Shown here: in pieces, positions 7,745-15,860 of the stretch
Numbering within the stretch: position 1 is the stretch's first letter
Layout of the letters: each line of letters begins with the position of its first letter
Source of the DNA: Pseudomonas chlororaphis
GTDB lineage: Bacteria > Pseudomonadota > Gammaproteobacteria > Pseudomonadales > Pseudomonadaceae
Assembly: GCF_000783395.1 (NCBI RefSeq)
Contig: NZ_JSFK01000052.1
Location: 1 to 39,283 of the forward strand
Direction: 5' to 3'
DNA: 39,283 bases
Made by a program: the position numbers and the translations under genes
Notes under the pieces: model-generated
The model's database searches: none
Told to the model about the DNA's origin: nothing
What the model saw: the letters and a program-made list of their open reading frames with translations, nothing else

Positions 7745-10375
7745 TTACTCGGCCTTGGCCTTCGTACGCTTGTCTTCAACCGTCCACTTACCACCGTCGA
7801 AGTACGCCTTCCAGCCGGTAGGCTTACCATCGACTTCGGTCTGAACGTACTGCTCCTTGGTCTTGCGGCTGTAGCGGATCACCGCCGGCAGACCATCAGG
7901 ATCCTTCTGTGGAGCATCGCAGAGGAAGTGGTACTTCGGATCAATCTCGTCCTTGTGCGGCAAAATCTCGATCACCAGCGGAGCACGGGTCTCGCGGTTT
8001 TTCGGGAACTGACTGGCCGCCAGGAACAGACCGGACGCACCGTCGCGCAGGATGTAGGTGTCGTTGACCTTTTCGCATTTCAGCTCAGGCATCTTCACCG
8101 GATCCATCTTCGGCGGCGCCGCGTCACCGCTTTTCAGCAGTTTGCGGGTGTTTTTGCAGGTCGGGTTGGTGCAACCGAAGAACTTGCCGAAACGGCCGGT
8201 CTTGAGCTGCATCTCGCTGCCGCACTTGTCGCATTCCAGGCTCGGACCTTCGTAGCCCTTGATGCGATAGCTGCCTTCTTCGATTTCGTAGCCAGCGCAA
8301 TCCGGGTTGTTACCGCAGATGTGCAGCTTGCGCTTCTCGTCCAGCAGGTAAGCGTCCATCGCCGTGCTGCAGATCGGGCAGCGATGCTTGCCACGCAACA
8401 CCAGCGACTCCGACTCACCTTCGTCGTCCGCAGCGATTTCATCGCCCGGCACCAGATTGACGGTGGCCTTGCAGCGTTCTTTCGGCGGTAGGCTGTAGCC
8501 GGAGCAACCGAGGAACACGCCGGTCGACGCAGTACGGATCTGCATCGGGCGACCACAGGTCGTGCACGGAATGTCGGTCATGACCGGCTGGTTGGCGCGC
8601 ATGCCGCTTTCCGGGTTTTCGGCTACTTCGAGTTTCTTTTTGAAATCGCCGTAGAACTCGTCCAGCACGCTTTTCCAGTCGCGCTCGCCCTGCGCCACGT
8701 CATCGAGGTTCTCTTCCATGCCGGCGGTGAAGCCGTAGTCCATGAGGTTCGAGAAGCTTTCCGACAGGCGCTCGGTAACGATGTCGCCCATCTTTTCCGA
8801 GTAGAAACGACGGTTGTGCAGGGTCACATAGCCGCGATCCTGAATGGTCGAAATGATCGCAGCATAAGTCGAAGGACGACCGATGCCACGTTTTTCCATT
8901 TCTTTCACCAGACTGGCTTCCGAATAACGGGCCGGCGGCTTGGTGAAGTGCTGCGACGGATCGAGCTTGATCAGCTTCATCACGTCGCCTTGCGCCATAT
9001 CAGGCAGAACGTCGTCATCGCCGGGCTTGGCAATCTGCGGCATGACACGGGTGTAACCGTCGAACTTGAGGATACGGCCCTTGGCACGCAGCTCGAAGTC
9101 GCCAGCGCCTACACTGACGGTGGTCGACAAGTATTGCGCCGGCAGCATCTGGCAAGCGAGGAACTGGCGCCAGATCAGCTCGTAGAGACGCTCAGCATCA
9201 CGCTCCATGCCCGCCAGCTTGCTTGGAATGGTGTTGGCGTCAGACGGACGAATCGCTTCGTGAGCCTCTTGTGCGCCTTCCTTGCTGCTGTAAACGTTCG
9301 GCGTTTCCGGCAGGTACTTCTTGCCGAACTCGTCTTCGATGTAAGTACGCGCCATCGTCACGGCATCGGCCGAGAGGTTGGTCGAGTCGGTACGCATATA
9401 AGTGATGTAGCCGGCTTCGTACAGACGCTGGGCCATCATCATGGTTTTCTTCACGCCGAAGCCCAGGCGGTTGCTCGCAGCCTGTTGCAGGGTCGACGTG
9501 ATGAACGGTGCCGAAGGCTTGCTGCTGGTCGGCTTGTCTTCGCGCTTGACGATGCTGTAGCTGGAAGACTTGAGCTTCTCCAGCGCAGCCATGGCCTGGG
9601 CTTCGTTGAGCGGCTTGAAGGCTTCACCTTTCTCGCGAGCCACTTCGAAACGCACGGTCGAGCCTTTGGTGGTGCCGAGATCGGCATGCACTTCCCAGTA
9701 CTCTTCCGGATTGAACGCTCGGATTTCGCGCTCACGCTCAACGACCAGCTTCACAGCCACCGATTGCACACGACCGGCGGACAGGCCACGAGCGATCTTC
9801 GCCCACAACAGTGGCGAGACCATGTAACCCACAACGCGGTCGAGGAAACGACGCGCCTGCTGGGCATTCACACGATCGATGTCCAGCTCGCCCGGTTCCG
9901 AGAAGGCTTCCTGAATCGCCTTTTTGGTGATTTCGTTGAACACCACGCGCTTGTAGCGGCTGTCATCACCACCGATGGCTTCGCGCAGGTGCCAGGCAAT
10001 GGCTTCCCCCTCGCGATCCAAGTCGGTTGCGAGATAGATGGTGTCAGCATCTTTGGCGAGCCGGCGAAGCTCTTCGATGACCTTCTCTTTACCCGGGAGG
10101 ATCTCGTACTGGGCTTTCCAGCCATGATCGGGATCGACACCCATACGCGAGACGAGCTGCTTGCGCGCTTTCTCTTTCGGCGAGAGCACCGGACCTTCGC
10201 CCGCGGCAGCCTTGCCGCGCTTGGCGGCCGGCTCTTTGCTGGCACTAGCCGAACCGCTGGTGGGCAGGTCTCGGATATGGCCGATACTCGACTTCACCAC
10301 GTATTGGTTACCCAGATACTTGTTGATGGTCTTGGCCTTAGCCGGGGATTCCACAATGACCAGCGATTTGCCCAT
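7745..10375 (-). CDS. topA: DNA topoisomerase I
   Basis: TopA relaxes negative supercoils by a type IA single-strand passage reaction. The 876-residue protein opens with the Toprim domain (VESPAKAKT; DLDREGEAIAWHL), followed by the catalytic core with active-site Tyr326 in GYITYMRTDSTNLS. Three C-terminal Cys4 zinc ribbons follow (CTTCGRPM..C..C, CPICSTAM.., CDKCGSEM..C..C), then a basic tail. An Ala/Lys-rich insertion near residues 41-72 is common in Pseudomonas TopA. It has its own sigma70 promoter and terminator, so it is probably monocistronic. Length and motifs are complete. Confidence 0.98.
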   Translation of the reverse strand: MGKSLVIVESPAKAKTINKYLGNQYVVKSSIGHIRDLPTSGSASASKEPAAKRGKAAAGEGPVLSPKEKARKQLVSRMGVDPDHGWKAQYEILPGKEKVIEELRRLAKDADTIYLATDLDREGEAIAWHLREAIGGDDSRYKRVVFNEITKKAIQEAFSEPGELDIDRVNAQQARRFLDRVVGYMVSPLLWAKIARGLSAGRVQSVAVKLVVEREREIRAFNPEEYWEVHADLGTTKGSTVRFEVAREKGEAFKPLNEAQAMAALEKLKSSSYSIVKREDKPTSSKPSAPFITSTLQQAASNRLGFGVKKTMMMAQRLYEAGYITYMRTDSTNLSADAVTMARTYIEDEFGKKYLPETPNVYSSKEGAQEAHEAIRPSDANTIPSKLAGMERDAERLYELIWRQFLACQMLPAQYLSTTVSVGAGDFELRAKGRILKFDGYTRVMPQIAKPGDDDVLPDMAQGDVMKLIKLDPSQHFTKPPARYSEASLVKEMEKRGIGRPSTYAAIISTIQDRGYVTLHNRRFYSEKMGDIVTERLSESFSNLMDYGFTAGMEENLDDVAQGERDWKSVLDEFYGDFKKKLEVAENPESGMRANQPVMTDIPCTTCGRPMQIRTASTGVFLGCSGYSLPPKERCKATVNLVPGDEIAADDEGESESLVLRGKHRCPICSTAMDAYLLDEKRKLHICGNNPDCAGYEIEEGSYRIKGYEGPSLECDKCGSEMQLKTGRFGKFFGCTNPTCKNTRKLLKSGDAAPPKMDPVKMPELKCEKVNDTYILRDGASGLFLAASQFPKNRETRAPLVIEILPHKDEIDPKYHFLCDAPQKDPDGLPAVIRYSRKTKEQYVQTEVDGKPTGWKAYFDGGKWTVEDKRTKAKAE

Positions 10376-10435
10376 GGATCAGAAAATTCCTGAATTCTAG
10401 AAGTGAAAGGCGGTTGGCGCCTGACGCGGCACCGC

Positions 10436-10464
10436 TATATATAGTTGATACAAGGTGAGGTCAA
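10436..10464 (-). promoter_or_regulatory. sigma70 promoter of topA
   Basis: On the minus strand TTGACC (10459-10464) and TATATA (10436-10441) are 17 bp apart, 60 bp upstream of the topA ATG. The AT-rich -10 followed by GCGG resembles a GC discriminator, which in other bacteria makes topA promoters supercoiling-sensitive. That last point is inference. Confidence 0.7.
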
Positions 10465-10489
10465 GCACAGGGTTCCGTGCGCACTCGCC

Positions 10490-10726
10490 TTATGCCTTGG
10501 AAAAAAGGCTCGGTTCGGCCTGCACCAAAGCAAAGCGTGGCACCTGCTCGCCGTCAACTTCGACTGACTCGAGAAACATGCTCAGAGGGCGTACCCAAAA
10601 GCCGTAATCGCCATACAGAGCTTGGTAAAAGACCACTTCTTCTTCGGTCTCGGAATGCCGCGCAACACTGAATACGCGGTACTGCGGACCTTTGTAATGT
10701 TGGTAGAGCCCAGGTTGTATCGGCAT
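10490..10726 (-). CDS. DUF1653 protein (PA3012-like)
   Basis: A 78-residue compact protein matching the DUF1653 pattern: GLYQHYKGPQYRVF near the N-terminus, then HSETEEEVVFYQALYG and GFWVRPLSMFLE. It is cytosolic by sequence. ATG at 10726 has GAGGG about 7 bases upstream, so I prefer it to a TTG start 18 bp earlier. It sits between the fadBA terminator and topA. The domain's biochemical role is not known to me. Confidence 0.9.
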   Translation of the reverse strand: MPIQPGLYQHYKGPQYRVFSVARHSETEEEVVFYQALYGDYGFWVRPLSMFLESVEVDGEQVPRFALVQAEPSLFSKA

Positions 10727-10782
10727 GCTTCGGCCCTCACTCAAATTTTTTCAAAATAAAAACAAAATAAATCCACAAAAAC

Positions 10783-10807
10783 AAAAACCGGGGCACTTGG
10801 CCCCGGC
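10783..10807 (-). terminator. Intrinsic terminator of fadBA
   Basis: On the minus strand CCGGGGC pairs with GCCCCGG around a 5-base loop, followed by TTTTTGTTTTTG. It lies 18 bp after the fadA stop. Confidence 0.9.
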
Positions 10808-10824
10808 TTCCATCGACGAGACGC

Positions 10825-12000
10825 TTAAACGCGTTCGAAGACGGTGGAGATGCCTTGGCCGAGACCAATGCACATAGTGGCCACCCCGAAGGTGCCGCTA
10901 TTCTGCTTCATCACATTCAGCAAGGTGCCGGAAATACGGGCACCGGAGCAACCGAACGGGTGACCCAGGGCGATCGCGCCGCCGTGCAGGTTAACCTTCT
11001 CGTTCATCTTGTCGAGCACTTTCAGATCTTTCAGCACTGGCAGGGCCTGTGCGGCGAACGCTTCGTTGAGCTCGAAGAAGTCGATATCGTTGATGCCAAG
11101 ACCCGCACGCTTCAGGGCTTTTTGTGTCGCCGGAACTGGACCATAGCCCATGATCGCCGGATCCACACCCGCCACTGCCATCGAACGGATAACCGCCATT
11201 GGCTGGATACCCAGATCCTGTGCACGCTGCGCCGACATTACGATCATGCACGAAGCACCGTCAGTGATCTGCGACGAAGTACCGGCAGTCACGGTGCCGC
11301 CCTTTGGATTGAAGGCAGGCTTGAGGGCCGCCAGGCTTTCCAGGGTGGTTTCCGGACGAATGGTTTCGTCGTAGTCGAACAGTTTCAGGAAACCGTTCTC
11401 GTCGTATCCCTGCATCGGGATGATTTCGTCTTTGAACTTGCCTTCCACGGTGGCCTTGTGAGCCAACTGGTGGGAACGCACGCCGAAAGCGTCTTGCTGC
11501 TCGCGAGTGATGCCGTGCATTTTGCCCAGCATTTCAGCGGTCAGGCCCATCATGCCCGAGGCTTTTGCCGCGTACAGCGACATGTGCGGGTTCGGATCGA
11601 CACCGTGCATCATGCTCACGTGGCCCATATGCTCGACGCCGCCCACCACGAACACGTCACCGTTACCGGTCATGATCGCTTGCGCAGCGGTGTGCAGTGC
11701 ACTCATCGACGAGCCACACAGACGGCTGACGGTCTGCCCGGCCGAGGTGTGCGGGATCTGGGTCATCAGCGACGCCATGCGCGCGATGTTCCAGCCCTGC
11801 TCCAGGGTCTGGTTGACGCAGCCCCAGATCACGTCCTCGACTTCAGCAGGATCGACCTTGGCGTTGCGTTCCAGCAGTTTGCTGATCAGGTGCGCCGACA
11901 TGTCTTCGGCGCGGGTGTTGCGGTGCATGCCGCCCTTGGAGCGGCCCATCGGAGTACGACCGAAGTCGACAATCACGACGTCTCTAGGATTCAAGCTCAT
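10825..12000 (-). CDS. fadA: 3-ketoacyl-CoA thiolase, beta subunit of the fatty acid oxidation complex
   Basis: FadA splits 3-ketoacyl-CoA with CoA to release acetyl-CoA, the last step of each beta-oxidation round. The 391-residue protein has the nucleophilic Cys in RLCGSSMSALHTAAQ (about residue 95), the NEAFAAQAL motif, the HGGAIALGHPFGCSGAR loop with catalytic His, and the C-terminal CIGLGQGIS with the second catalytic Cys. It starts 29 bp after the fadB stop, so the two form the fadBA operon (foaB in older Pseudomonas naming) and encode an alpha2beta2 complex. Confidence 0.97.
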   Translation of the reverse strand: MSLNPRDVVIVDFGRTPMGRSKGGMHRNTRAEDMSAHLISKLLERNAKVDPAEVEDVIWGCVNQTLEQGWNIARMASLMTQIPHTSAGQTVSRLCGSSMSALHTAAQAIMTGNGDVFVVGGVEHMGHVSMMHGVDPNPHMSLYAAKASGMMGLTAEMLGKMHGITREQQDAFGVRSHQLAHKATVEGKFKDEIIPMQGYDENGFLKLFDYDETIRPETTLESLAALKPAFNPKGGTVTAGTSSQITDGASCMIVMSAQRAQDLGIQPMAVIRSMAVAGVDPAIMGYGPVPATQKALKRAGLGINDIDFFELNEAFAAQALPVLKDLKVLDKMNEKVNLHGGAIALGHPFGCSGARISGTLLNVMKQNSGTFGVATMCIGLGQGISTVFERV

Positions 12001-12029
12001 AAGTTCACTCTCACTCTAGTTGGGGGCGC

Positions 12030-14177
12030 TTAACCGAAGAAGCTCTGGCCGTTTTTGGCCATTTCGCGCAGCTTCGCGGTCGGGTGGTACAGCGCGCCCA
12101 AATCAGCGTACTGGTCAGCCAAGGCAACGAACTCGGCAACACCGATCGAATCGATGTAGCGCAGCGCACCACCACGGAATGGAGGGAAACCGATACCGTA
12201 GACCAGACCCATGTCGGCTTCGGCTGCGGTTTCAACGATGCCGTCTTCCAGGCAACGCACGGTTTCCAGGCACAGCGGGATCATCATCCAGTTGATGATG
12301 TCTTCGTCAGTGACTTCGCGCTGCTCGTAAACGATCGGCTTGAGCACTTCCAGCACCGACGGATCGGCGACTTTCTTCTGCTTGCCTTTCTTGTCGGCCT
12401 CGTAGGCGTAGAAGCCCTTGCCGTTCTTCTGGCCCAGGCGCTTGGCTTCGTACAGCACGTCGATGGCCGAGCGGCGGTCATCCTTCATGCGATCCGGGAA
12501 ACCTTCAGCCATGACGTCACGACCGTGGTGACCGGTGTCGATGCCGACCACGTCCATCAGGTACGCCGGGCCCATCGGCCAGCCGAATTTTTCCATGACC
12601 TTGTCGATACGGACGAAGTCCACACCGGCGCTGACCAGTTTGGCGAAACCGCCGAAGTACGGGAACAGTACGCGGTTGACCAGGAAGCCCGGGCAGTCGT
12701 TGACGACGATCGGGTTCTTGCCCATTTTCTTGGCGTAGGCAACGGTGGTAGCAACAGCCAGCTCGCTGGACTTCTCGCCACGGATCACTTCCACCAGCGG
12801 CATCATGTGCACCGGGTTGAAGAAGTGCATGCCGACGAAGTTTTCCGGACGCTTGAGGGCCTTGGCCAGCAGACTGATAGAAATTGTCGAAGTGTTGGAC
12901 GCGAGGATGGTGTCCTCTTTGACCTGACCTTCGACTTCAGCCAACACGGCTTGCTTGACCTTCGGGTTCTCGACCACAGCTTCGACAACCAGGTCGACGT
13001 GAGCGAAGTCGCCGTAGGACAGGGTCGGACGAATGCCGTTGAGCACTTCAGCCATTTTCGCAGCGGTCATTCGACCTTTATCAACGCGGCCAACCAGCAG
13101 CTTGGCGGCTTCGGCCAGACCCTGCTCGATACCGTGCTCGTTGATGTCCTTCATCAGGATCGGCGTACCTTTGGAAGCCGACTGATAAGCGATACCGCCA
13201 CCCATGATGCCGGCGCCGAGTACGGCAGCCTGCTTCACGTCTTTGGCGATTTCGTCGTAGGCCTTGGCCTTTTTCTTCAGCTCCTGATCGTTCAGGAACA
13301 GACCGATCAAGCTCTGCGCGGCAGAGGTCTTGGCCAGTTTGACGAAACCGGCGGCTTCGACTTCCAGCGCCTTGTCACGACCGAAGTTCGCGGCCTTCTG
13401 GATGGTCTTGATCGCTTCAACCGGCGCCGGGTAATTCGGGCCAGCCTGACCGGCGACGAAACCTTTGGCGGTTTCGAAAGCCATCATTTGTTCAATGGCG
13501 TTCAGCTTGAGTTTTTCAAGTTTCGGCTGACGCTTGGCCTTGAAGTCGAACTCACCGGAGATGGCGCGCTTGATCAGTTCAAGAGCCGCTTGCTGCAGCT
13601 TCTCCGGAGCAACCACGGCGTCGACGGCGCTGACTTTCAGGGCGTCTTCAGGGCGGTTTTCCTTACCGGAGGCAATCCATTCGATGGCGTTGTCGACACC
13701 GATCAGGCGCGGCAGACGCACGGTGCCGCCGAAGCCTGGGTAGATGCCCAGTTTGACTTCCGGCAGACCGATCTTGGCCTTGGTCGACATGACGCGATAG
13801 TCAGCCGCCAGGCACATTTCCAGACCGCCGCCCAGAGCGATGCCATTAATGGCCACGACGGTCGGAACGTTGAGGTCTTCGAAATCGCTGAAGATCTTGT
13901 TGGCTTCGAGATTGCCAGCAACCAGCTCGGCATCCGGCAGCTTGAAGTTGTCGACAAATTCGGTGATGTCGGCGCCGACGATGAACACGTCCTTGCCACT
14001 GCTGACGATCACGCCCTTGATCGAAGCATCTGCCTTGATGGTGTCTACGGCCTGACGCAGTTCGTTCAGGGTTAGACGGTTGAACTTGTTGACGGACTCA
14101 CCCTTGAGGTCGAATTTCAATTCGACGATGCCACTTTCAAGAGCTTTAACCGTGATGGCTTTACCTTCGTAAATCAT
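12030..14177 (-). CDS. fadB: Fatty acid oxidation complex alpha subunit (enoyl-CoA hydratase / 3-hydroxyacyl-CoA dehydrogenase)
   Basis: The 715-residue bifunctional protein has an N-terminal crotonase domain (GGGLEMCLAADYRV, then GLPEVKLGIYPGFGGTVRLPR) and a central NAD-binding fold (AVLGAGIMGGGIAYQ). The dehydrogenase catalytic His lies in VGMHFFNPVHMMPLVEV, with a C-terminal 3HCDH domain. It hydrates enoyl-CoA, oxidises the product and passes it to FadA. I place the start at ATG 14177 with GGAG 9 bases upstream; frames extending to 14330 cross the leader and look non-coding. Known biology places this operon under PsrA repression. Separated half-sites lie upstream (see findings). Confidence 0.97.
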   Translation of the reverse strand: MIYEGKAITVKALESGIVELKFDLKGESVNKFNRLTLNELRQAVDTIKADASIKGVIVSSGKDVFIVGADITEFVDNFKLPDAELVAGNLEANKIFSDFEDLNVPTVVAINGIALGGGLEMCLAADYRVMSTKAKIGLPEVKLGIYPGFGGTVRLPRLIGVDNAIEWIASGKENRPEDALKVSAVDAVVAPEKLQQAALELIKRAISGEFDFKAKRQPKLEKLKLNAIEQMMAFETAKGFVAGQAGPNYPAPVEAIKTIQKAANFGRDKALEVEAAGFVKLAKTSAAQSLIGLFLNDQELKKKAKAYDEIAKDVKQAAVLGAGIMGGGIAYQSASKGTPILMKDINEHGIEQGLAEAAKLLVGRVDKGRMTAAKMAEVLNGIRPTLSYGDFAHVDLVVEAVVENPKVKQAVLAEVEGQVKEDTILASNTSTISISLLAKALKRPENFVGMHFFNPVHMMPLVEVIRGEKSSELAVATTVAYAKKMGKNPIVVNDCPGFLVNRVLFPYFGGFAKLVSAGVDFVRIDKVMEKFGWPMGPAYLMDVVGIDTGHHGRDVMAEGFPDRMKDDRRSAIDVLYEAKRLGQKNGKGFYAYEADKKGKQKKVADPSVLEVLKPIVYEQREVTDEDIINWMMIPLCLETVRCLEDGIVETAAEADMGLVYGIGFPPFRGGALRYIDSIGVAEFVALADQYADLGALYHPTAKLREMAKNGQSFFG

Positions 14178-14617
14178 CAACTGATCTCCACGATATGGAA
14201 GCTGAACAGTACACGTCGGACGCAGGCGAATGGCTCGGCAGGACGCTTTTTCGTCGATGCTGACGCCAATCCACCCGGCACACCCGCCAACGCGATAGTC
14301 GGGATTCTGTAGGAGCAGTCTGTAAGACAAACGCTCAATTCATACGCCCGTTTGATTTGGGTACGTCACCTTCACGGAATTTCCGACAATTGTCAATCGC
14401 CCAAAATACGGGTTGAAATGCGACTTTGCGGTCATTTCTGTAAGACGAAGACCCGCAACACGCGTCTGCATGTGAAGCCATTCATAGAATCAATAGTTAG
14501 AAAAGTCGCCCTAATTCGCAGCAGCCCCTGTTTAAAGGGCTACGCTGGGTGGACGCTAGGTAAATGCACTGACTGAACCTGCATCAGAAAAGATTTCCGG
14601 CCTGCCTGGCCAACCCC
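14178..14617. other. Gene-free region upstream of fadB
   Basis: About 440 bp with no convincing CDS. It contains a CAAAC...GTTTG pair 17 bp apart (14328-14354), a perfect GACAATTGTC palindrome (14385-14394), and two copies of TCTGTAAGAC (14319-14328 and 14437-14446). It should hold the fadBA promoter on the minus strand; TGACGT-N17-TATGAA near the half-sites is a possible but poor -35/-10 pair. Its right end runs into the sRNA candidate. Confidence 0.5.
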
Positions 14618-14646
14618 GCCCGATGAATCATGTCGGGCTTTTTATT
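14519..14646 (+). ncRNA. Candidate small RNA ending in an intrinsic terminator
   Basis: The 3' end is a good plus-strand terminator but no plausible plus-strand gene leads into it. Upstream, AGCCC/GGGCT and GGCC/GGCC short stems could fold in the transcript. The longest plus-strand frame here (14352-14576) has no ribosome site or recognisable composition. The 5' end is arbitrary because I found no convincing promoter. I do not recognise it as a known Pseudomonas sRNA. Confidence 0.3.
14618..14646 (+). terminator. Intrinsic terminator, plus strand, no gene assigned
   Basis: GCCCGA pairs with TCGGGC around a 9-base loop and is followed directly by TTTTTATT. There is no A-run on the left, so it acts on the plus strand only, which neither flanking minus-strand gene can use. 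Confidence 0.8.
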
Positions 14647-14695
14647 GCGCGTCTGCCAGATCTTCCCCACCGTTGCAGTGGGAAAAGTCCGCGCG

Positions 14696-15133
14696 TCACG
14701 CCAGCGCTTTCAGGGTGGCGTCGATAGCCTGCAAAACCGTGGCTTCGCCCTTCTCACCCCAATACAAGGCGATCATCTGCTTGTCTGCCTCGACTTTGAA
14801 AACGTTGCCCGGCAACTTTTCGAAATGATTGAGCAGCGCCTGATCTTCGCAGACTTCCTGCCATTGATTGACCCATACACCCGGCGATTTCTGCCAGTAA
14901 GTCCAGCAGACGGGCTGCTTGCTGCGACGTGGTCGATGATATTGCGCACACGGGTTCGGCGGCTCTTGCGCCAGCCAGTGTGGCCATTCCTGAGGCGCCA
15001 ACTGCATGGCCAGGCCAATGCGCCGCGCCTCCATGCGCAGGGCGATGCGACCGCTTTGCGCGCGCGATGGGCGCAACCACGCCAGCGGACTTAAAACCAC
15101 CAGCAGGATTGACACCACCAACCAGACCGTCAT
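14696..15133 (-). CDS. Hypothetical membrane-anchored protein (145 residues)
   Basis: The start MTVWLVVSILLVVLSPLAWL is a single N-terminal membrane segment, followed by Arg-rich RPSRAQSGRIALRMEARRIG and a soluble domain with several Trp and Cys residues (CAQYHRP, CWTYWQ, CEDQ). The region after the anchor may be periplasmic or cytosolic; the flanking charges are ambiguous. ATG at 15133 is preferred to a longer frame from 15163. It is divergent from the usp gene and resembles the uncharacterised gene found after fadB in other Pseudomonas. No function can be assigned. Confidence 0.8.
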   Translation of the reverse strand: MTVWLVVSILLVVLSPLAWLRPSRAQSGRIALRMEARRIGLAMQLAPQEWPHWLAQEPPNPCAQYHRPRRSKQPVCWTYWQKSPGVWVNQWQEVCEDQALLNHFEKLPGNVFKVEADKQMIALYWGEKGEATVLQAIDATLKALA

Positions 15134-15236
15134 ATCTCTATTCCCAATTCTTGGTGAGCGCATTGTGTCACTTTGGAACCAATGCGCTTGAAACCAGCCA
15201 TACTTAACAATATTGAAACCTCACGAGGAGCACCTC

Positions 15237-15674
15237 ATGCCCTACCACCACATCCTGGTCGCCGTAGATCTGACCGAAGAGTGCGACCCTGTGATTCACC
15301 GTGCCCGAGAGCTATCGGTGAGCAATAACGCCAAGCTGTCGCTGGTGCATATCGTCGAACCGATGGCCATGGCCTTTGGCGGCGACGTGCCAATGGATCT
15401 GTCACAACTGCAACAACAGCAGTTCGATCAGGCCAAGGAACGCCTGGAGCGTCTGAAAGCCAAATACTCAGAGCTTGAGGGCGCCAACTGCCACCTGACC
15501 TATGGCCAGCCACGCCAGGAAATCCATCATTTCGCCAAAGAACAAACGTGCGATTTGATCGTAGTCGGCAGTCATGGCCGACATGGCCTGGCGCTGTTGC
15601 TCGGCTCGACCGCGAACGACGTGCTGCACGGCGCCCCATGCGATGTATTGGCGGTACACCTGGTCAAACGTTGA
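15237..15674 (+). CDS. Universal stress protein, UspA family
   Basis: The 145-residue single-domain protein starts MPYHHILVAVDLTEECDPVI and ends with the nucleotide-binding signature VVGSHGRHGLALLLGSTAND (G-2x-G-9x-G-S/T), so it probably binds ATP. ATG at 15237 follows GAGGAG at 15225-15230, which rules out an upstream in-frame start at 15213. Family members help survival under starvation, anoxia or oxidative stress; the specific trigger is not visible. I saw no Anr box in the short leader. A REPIN and a terminator separate it from uup. Confidence 0.92.
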   Translation: MPYHHILVAVDLTEECDPVIHRARELSVSNNAKLSLVHIVEPMAMAFGGDVPMDLSQLQQQQFDQAKERLERLKAKYSELEGANCHLTYGQPRQEIHHFAKEQTCDLIVVGSHGRHGLALLLGSTANDVLHGAPCDVLAVHLVKR

Positions 15675-15699
15675 AACACTGATCATTGTGGGAGTCATT

Positions 15700-15787
15700 G
15701 TGGGAGCGAGCCTGCTCGCGAAGGCGTCGGCACATTCAGCATTAATGCCGCCTCACACACAGCATTCGCGAGCAGGCTCGCTCCCAC
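15700..15787. repeat. REPIN (inverted pair of REP sequences)
   Basis: GTGGGAGCGAGC-CTGCTCGCGAA (15700-15722) is followed after 42 bp by its perfect reverse complement (15765-15787). Each copy can form its own GCGAGC/GCTCGC hairpin. It lies in the convergent space after usp. The left flank carries a tandem TCATTGTGGGAG duplication (15683-15706). Confidence 0.95.
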
Positions 15788-15810
15788 ATTAGACCCCCAA
15801 CCCCATATGA

Positions 15811-15847
15811 AAAGCCCGGCGTTCATCACTGAACGCCGGGCTTTTTC
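15811..15847. terminator. Bidirectional terminator between usp and uup
   Basis: AAAGCCCGGCGTTCA and TGAACGCCGGGCTTT form a 15-bp perfect stem with a 4-base loop, with T-runs on both strands. It serves usp on the plus strand and uup on the minus strand. Confidence 0.92.
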
Positions 15848-15860
15848 ACATCCGGATCAA

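Noticed and set aside
8816..10393. A 525-codon plus-strand frame opposite topA
   Set aside because: It is antisense to the conserved TopA core and spans its promoter side; no domain is recognisable.
12084..14075. A 663-codon plus-strand frame opposite fadB
   Set aside because: FadB motifs are complete on the minus strand; the plus frame is a shadow from codon-position GC bias.
14319..14446. TGTAAG motifs as GacA binding sites for an Rsm-type small RNA
   Set aside because: The GacA site needs TGTAAG-N6-CTTACA; the CTTACA half is missing at both places and the candidate RNA lacks repeated GGA loops.
14352..14576. A 74-codon plus-strand ORF upstream of the unexplained terminator
   Set aside because: No Shine-Dalgarno, no coding-like composition, and its start lies in the fadB promoter area. 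A non-coding RNA explains the terminator at least as well.
15690..15790. CRISPR-like repeats
   Set aside because: The repeated units are inverted REP pairs in scattered gaps, without regular spacers or cas genes.
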